A stretch of DNA of 8,370 bases. Source: Dehalococcoidia bacterium (lineage in GTDB: Bacteria > Chloroflexota > Dehalococcoidia > Dehalococcoidales > BS750m-G39). The stretch spans positions 1 to 8,370 of the forward strand of contig JAUWXS010000023.1 of assembly GCA_030616265.1 (NCBI GenBank), given 5' to 3'. Positions 6,265-8,370 of this stretch are shown here, piece by piece; within the stretch, counting starts at the first letter, position 1, and the number at the start of each line of letters is the position of its first letter. The translations under genes and the position numbers were made by a program. The notes below the pieces were generated by a model. That model worked only from the letters and a program-made list of their open reading frames with translations, was not told the DNA's origin and searched no databases.

Positions 6265-7092
6265 GTGCCACTAAAGCAATATCGTCCAACCTCTCCCGGC
6301 AGGCGGGGCATGACCGGCTCCAGCTTTGAAGAGATAACCAAAGCTAAGCCGGAGAAATCATTGCTCTTGCCCCTCAAGAGGAAGGCGGGACGAAGTAATC
6401 AGGGAAGGATAACGGTTCGCCACCGTGGCGGGGGTTCCAAGCGACGGCTGCGCATACTGGACTTTAAGCGCGATAAGCTTGGCGTCCCGGGCCGGGTGGC
6501 CGCCATTGAATACGACCCCAACCGCTCGGCTCGTATCGCTCTCATCTACTATGCCGATGGGGATAAGCGCTATATCCTTGCCCCCAACGAGCTTAAGGTG
6601 GATGACGGCATAAAGTCGGGCGCTGACGCTGAGGTAAAACCGGGCAATGCCCTGCCCCTAAAACAAATCCCCACCGGCACCCTGATACATAACATTGAGA
6701 TGGGGGTGGGGAGAGGGGGGCAACTGGTGCGAAGCGCTGGTGTCGCCGCTCAGCTGATGGCTAAGGAGGGCAAATACGCCCTGGTTCGCTTGCCCTCAGG
6801 TGAGGTGCGGCGTATCAGTATAGATTGTCTGGCCACTATCGGCCAGGTAGGCAATGTCGACCATCGTAGTGTTAATCTGGGCAAGGCGGGCCGCAAGCGC
6901 TGGATGGGCTGGCGGCCTACGGTGAGGGGCTCGGCGATGAACCCCCGCGACCACCCCCATGGGGGTGGGGAGGGTAGATCCCCGATAGGCTTGCCCGGAC
7001 CTAAAACACCCTGGGGTAAGCCAGCCCTGGGCTATAGAACGCGCAAGGCCAAGGCTTCCGACAGGATGATTGTCAAGCGTAGAGGGAAGTGA
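6265..7092 (+). CDS. rplB: 50S ribosomal protein L2
   Basis: uL2 is one of the largest 50S proteins; it is needed for subunit association and peptidyl-transferase activity. The 275-aa length is standard. The N-terminal KQYRPTSPGRRGMT (4-17), the RNA-binding core with ITVRHRGGGSKRR (49-61), GGQLVRSAGVAAQLMAKEGKY (151-171) and RGSAMNPRDHPHGGGEGR (221-238) are characteristic; H230 lies at the conserved histidine often implicated in peptidyl transfer (E. coli H229). The start is GTG, immediately after the rplW stop (TAAGTG), with GAGGGGG at 6253-6259 as ribosome binding site. The basic end MIVKRRGK is normal. Confidence 0.98.
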   Translation: MPLKQYRPTSPGRRGMTGSSFEEITKAKPEKSLLLPLKRKAGRSNQGRITVRHRGGGSKRRLRILDFKRDKLGVPGRVAAIEYDPNRSARIALIYYADGDKRYILAPNELKVDDGIKSGADAEVKPGNALPLKQIPTGTLIHNIEMGVGRGGQLVRSAGVAAQLMAKEGKYALVRLPSGEVRRISIDCLATIGQVGNVDHRSVNLGKAGRKRWMGWRPTVRGSAMNPRDHPHGGGEGRSPIGLPGPKTPWGKPALGYRTRKAKASDRMIVKRRGK

Positions 7093-7096
7093 CATA

Positions 7097-7390
7097 ATGT
7101 CAAGGTCAACCAAGAAGGGCCCGGCGATTGACGCCAAACTGCTTAAGAAAGTGGAGGCGCTGAACCGTTCCGGGGAGAAGGCGGTGATAAAGACCTGGTC
7201 GCGCTGGTCTACCGTCATGCCCCAGATGGTTGGACTTACCATTGGCGTCCACGACGGGCGGCGGCATGTGCCCATCTTCATCACCGAAAATATGGTGGGG
7301 CATAAGCTGGGCGAGTTCGCCATGACCCGAACCTTCAGAGGGCATGGCTCCAGAGGGGAGAAGGTTACCCAGATAAGGAGAAGGCCTTAG
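7097..7390 (+). CDS. rpsS: 30S ribosomal protein S19
   Basis: uS19 lies in the 30S head, pairs with S13 and takes part in intersubunit bridges. I use the ATG at 7097, which gives MSRSTKKGP, the usual N-terminus, with GAGGGA (7082-7087) nine bases upstream. A TTG at 7070 in frame would add nine residues inside rplB and is unlikely. The 97-aa product carries KTWSRWST (32-39) and the signature ITENMVGHKLGEFAMTRTFR, ending in a basic RRRP. It starts 4 nt after the rplB stop; rplV follows after 9 nt. Confidence 0.97.
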   Translation: MSRSTKKGPAIDAKLLKKVEALNRSGEKAVIKTWSRWSTVMPQMVGLTIGVHDGRRHVPIFITENMVGHKLGEFAMTRTFRGHGSRGEKVTQIRRRP

Positions 7391-7399
7391 AGCACGAAT

Positions 7400-7738
7400 A
7401 TGGAAGTTAGAGCAATAGCTAAAGATACTGGTATATCGCCAAGCAAGGTGCGTCCACTGGTGGACCTGGTGCGGGGCAAGAAGGTGGATGAAGCACTAAC
7501 CCTGCTTCAGTTCACCCCTACCCCCACCGCCCGCGTGGTGGCTAAGGTGGTGAAATCAGCGGTGGCTAACGCCGAGAATAATTTCCAGATGGAACCGGCC
7601 GATTTGAGGATTGTCGGCATCTTTGCCAATGCGGCCAGGACCCTAAAGAGGTTTCGCCCGCGGGCGCGGGGGCGAGCCAACCGTATCCTCAAGCGTTCCA
7701 GCCATATTACCGTTGTTGTTGCCGAGGAGGAGGAGTAA
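7400..7738 (+). CDS. rplV: 50S ribosomal protein L22
   Basis: uL22 contacts all domains of 23S rRNA, and its beta-hairpin lines the exit-tunnel constriction opposite L4. The 112-aa length is standard. Signatures are ISPSKVRPLVDLVRGK (12-27), VVKSAVANAENN (50-61), and the hairpin block TLKRFRPRARGRANRILKRS (81-100) followed by SHITVVV. The ATG lacks a well-placed Shine-Dalgarno; the closest purine run, at 7376-7385, lies about 14 bases upstream, suggesting coupling with rpsS. The protein ends in four glutamates encoded by GAG repeats, which double as the ribosome binding site of rpsC. Confidence 0.97.
   Translation: MEVRAIAKDTGISPSKVRPLVDLVRGKKVDEALTLLQFTPTPTARVVAKVVKSAVANAENNFQMEPADLRIVGIFANAARTLKRFRPRARGRANRILKRSSHITVVVAEEEE
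7724..7735 (+). promoter_or_regulatory. Shine-Dalgarno of rpsC, embedded in rplV codons
   Basis: GAGGAGGAGGAG encodes the last four glutamates of L22 and contains overlapping copies of AGGAGG. The copy at 7728-7733 lies five bases before the TTG at 7739. It is the deciding evidence for that unusual start. Confidence 0.75.
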
Positions 7739-8370
7739 TTGGGTCGTAAGGTTCACCCTTTTGGTTTTAGACTCGGGGTCATCCGCAACTGGCAGGCCAA
7801 GTGGTATGCCGAGAAGAGTTATATCGACTTCTTGCAGGAAGACCTCCAGCTTCGGAAGGCTATCGCCGCCGGATATGCCGAAGCTGGTATCTCCCTGGTG
7901 GAGATTGAACGCCAGGCGAATAAGGTCTCGATAACCATCCATACCGCCCGCCCCGGCGTCGTCATCGGGCGGGGGGGGCAGCGGGTTGATGAGATGAGGG
8001 CTCAACTTGAAGCCCTTATCGGCAAGAGGATTCAACTTAGCATCCTGGAGGTCCAGCAGCCCGAACTTGATGCCTATCTGGTAGCCAAGGCGGTGGCGGA
8101 GCAGATTGAGCATCGGGTTGCTTTCCGACGGGCGATGAAGCAGGCAATGTTCCGCACCATGCAGGCCGGGGCTAAAGGAATGAGAATCAGTTGCGCCGGC
8201 AGACTGGGTGGTGCCGAGATAGCTCGCCGCGAGGTCATGCACCAGGGGCGGGTGCCCCTGCATACGCTGCGGGCTGATATCGATTACGGGTTTACCGAGG
8301 CGCGTACCACCCTGGGGCGGATTGGGGTCAAGGTCTGGGTCTATCGGGGCGATGTTCTCCCCGAAATCAC
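7739..8370 (+). CDS. rpsC: 30S ribosomal protein S3 (partial; 3' end beyond the right edge)
   Basis: uS3 is on the solvent face of the 30S subunit at the mRNA entry channel and, with S4 and S5, contributes to mRNA helicase activity. The reading frame is open to the edge of the window, 210 codons. The start is TTG directly after the rplV stop (TAATTG), giving MGRKVHPFGFRLGVIRNW, the standard N-terminus; the GAG-repeat Shine-Dalgarno supports it. The type 2 KH domain has ARPGVVIGRGGQ (70-81), with GRGG (77-80) as the GxxG loop. The C-terminal domain has AGRLGGAEIARRE (153-165), GRVPLHTLRADIDYG (170-184) and GVKVWVYRGDVL (196-207). Because S3 usually ends soon after this last block, little is missing unless a C-terminal extension follows. 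Confidence 0.97.
   Translation, partial: MGRKVHPFGFRLGVIRNWQAKWYAEKSYIDFLQEDLQLRKAIAAGYAEAGISLVEIERQANKVSITIHTARPGVVIGRGGQRVDEMRAQLEALIGKRIQLSILEVQQPELDAYLVAKAVAEQIEHRVAFRRAMKQAMFRTMQAGAKGMRISCAGRLGGAEIARREVMHQGRVPLHTLRADIDYGFTEARTTLGRIGVKVWVYRGDVLPEI

Noticed and set aside
7643..8263. 206-codon minus-strand ORF
   Set aside because: It is the shadow of rplV and partial rpsC; S3 is unmistakable on the plus strand.

Overview
This window is a housekeeping locus, not an accessory island. It contains the 5' part of a 23S rRNA gene on the minus strand and, divergently, a merged str-S10 ribosomal-protein operon on the plus strand. I see no transposon, CRISPR array, phage gene, tRNA or toxin system. 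Three things suggest a Chloroflexota bacterium of the Dehalococcoidia type. The 23S gene stands alone, with no 16S gene or 16S-23S spacer upstream. The str and S10 clusters are fused without tuf. The ribosomal proteins are of the Gram-positive-like bacterial type, in moderately high GC DNA. This placement rests on recalled gene order and is an inference of moderate confidence.

Layout: positions 1-930 (minus) are the 5' third of 23S rRNA, running off the left edge. Positions 931-1317 are the only sizeable gene-free stretch, and it is dense in signals. Two sigma-70-type promoters sit back to back, one firing left into 23S (-35 at 1109-1114, -10 at 1086-1091) and one firing right into rpsL (-35 at 1159-1164, -10 at 1183-1188). 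They share a 44-bp AT-rich block. The 23S leader carries a terminator-like hairpin and a boxA-like antitermination motif. The str leader carries a 10-bp hairpin and a mutually exclusive alternative pairing, which together resemble an attenuator.

Positions 1318-8370 (plus) hold rpsL, rpsG, fusA, rpsJ, rplC, rplD, rplW, rplB, rpsS, rplV and the start of rpsC, which is cut by the right edge. Gaps between genes are 0-13 nt, and rplD overlaps rplW. No internal terminator is visible, so this looks like one transcript. The products are six small-subunit proteins counting partial S3 (S12, S7, S10, S19, S3) with EF-G, and large-subunit proteins L3, L4, L23, L2 and L22; that is five S proteins, five L proteins and one translocation factor. 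S10 is also NusE, the partner of NusB on boxA, which links the operon to the neighbouring rRNA leader.

I did not find a previously undescribed system. The best leads are the shared divergent regulatory region, the attenuator-like str leader, the 23S leader hairpin plus boxA, and an acidic C-terminal tail on S12.
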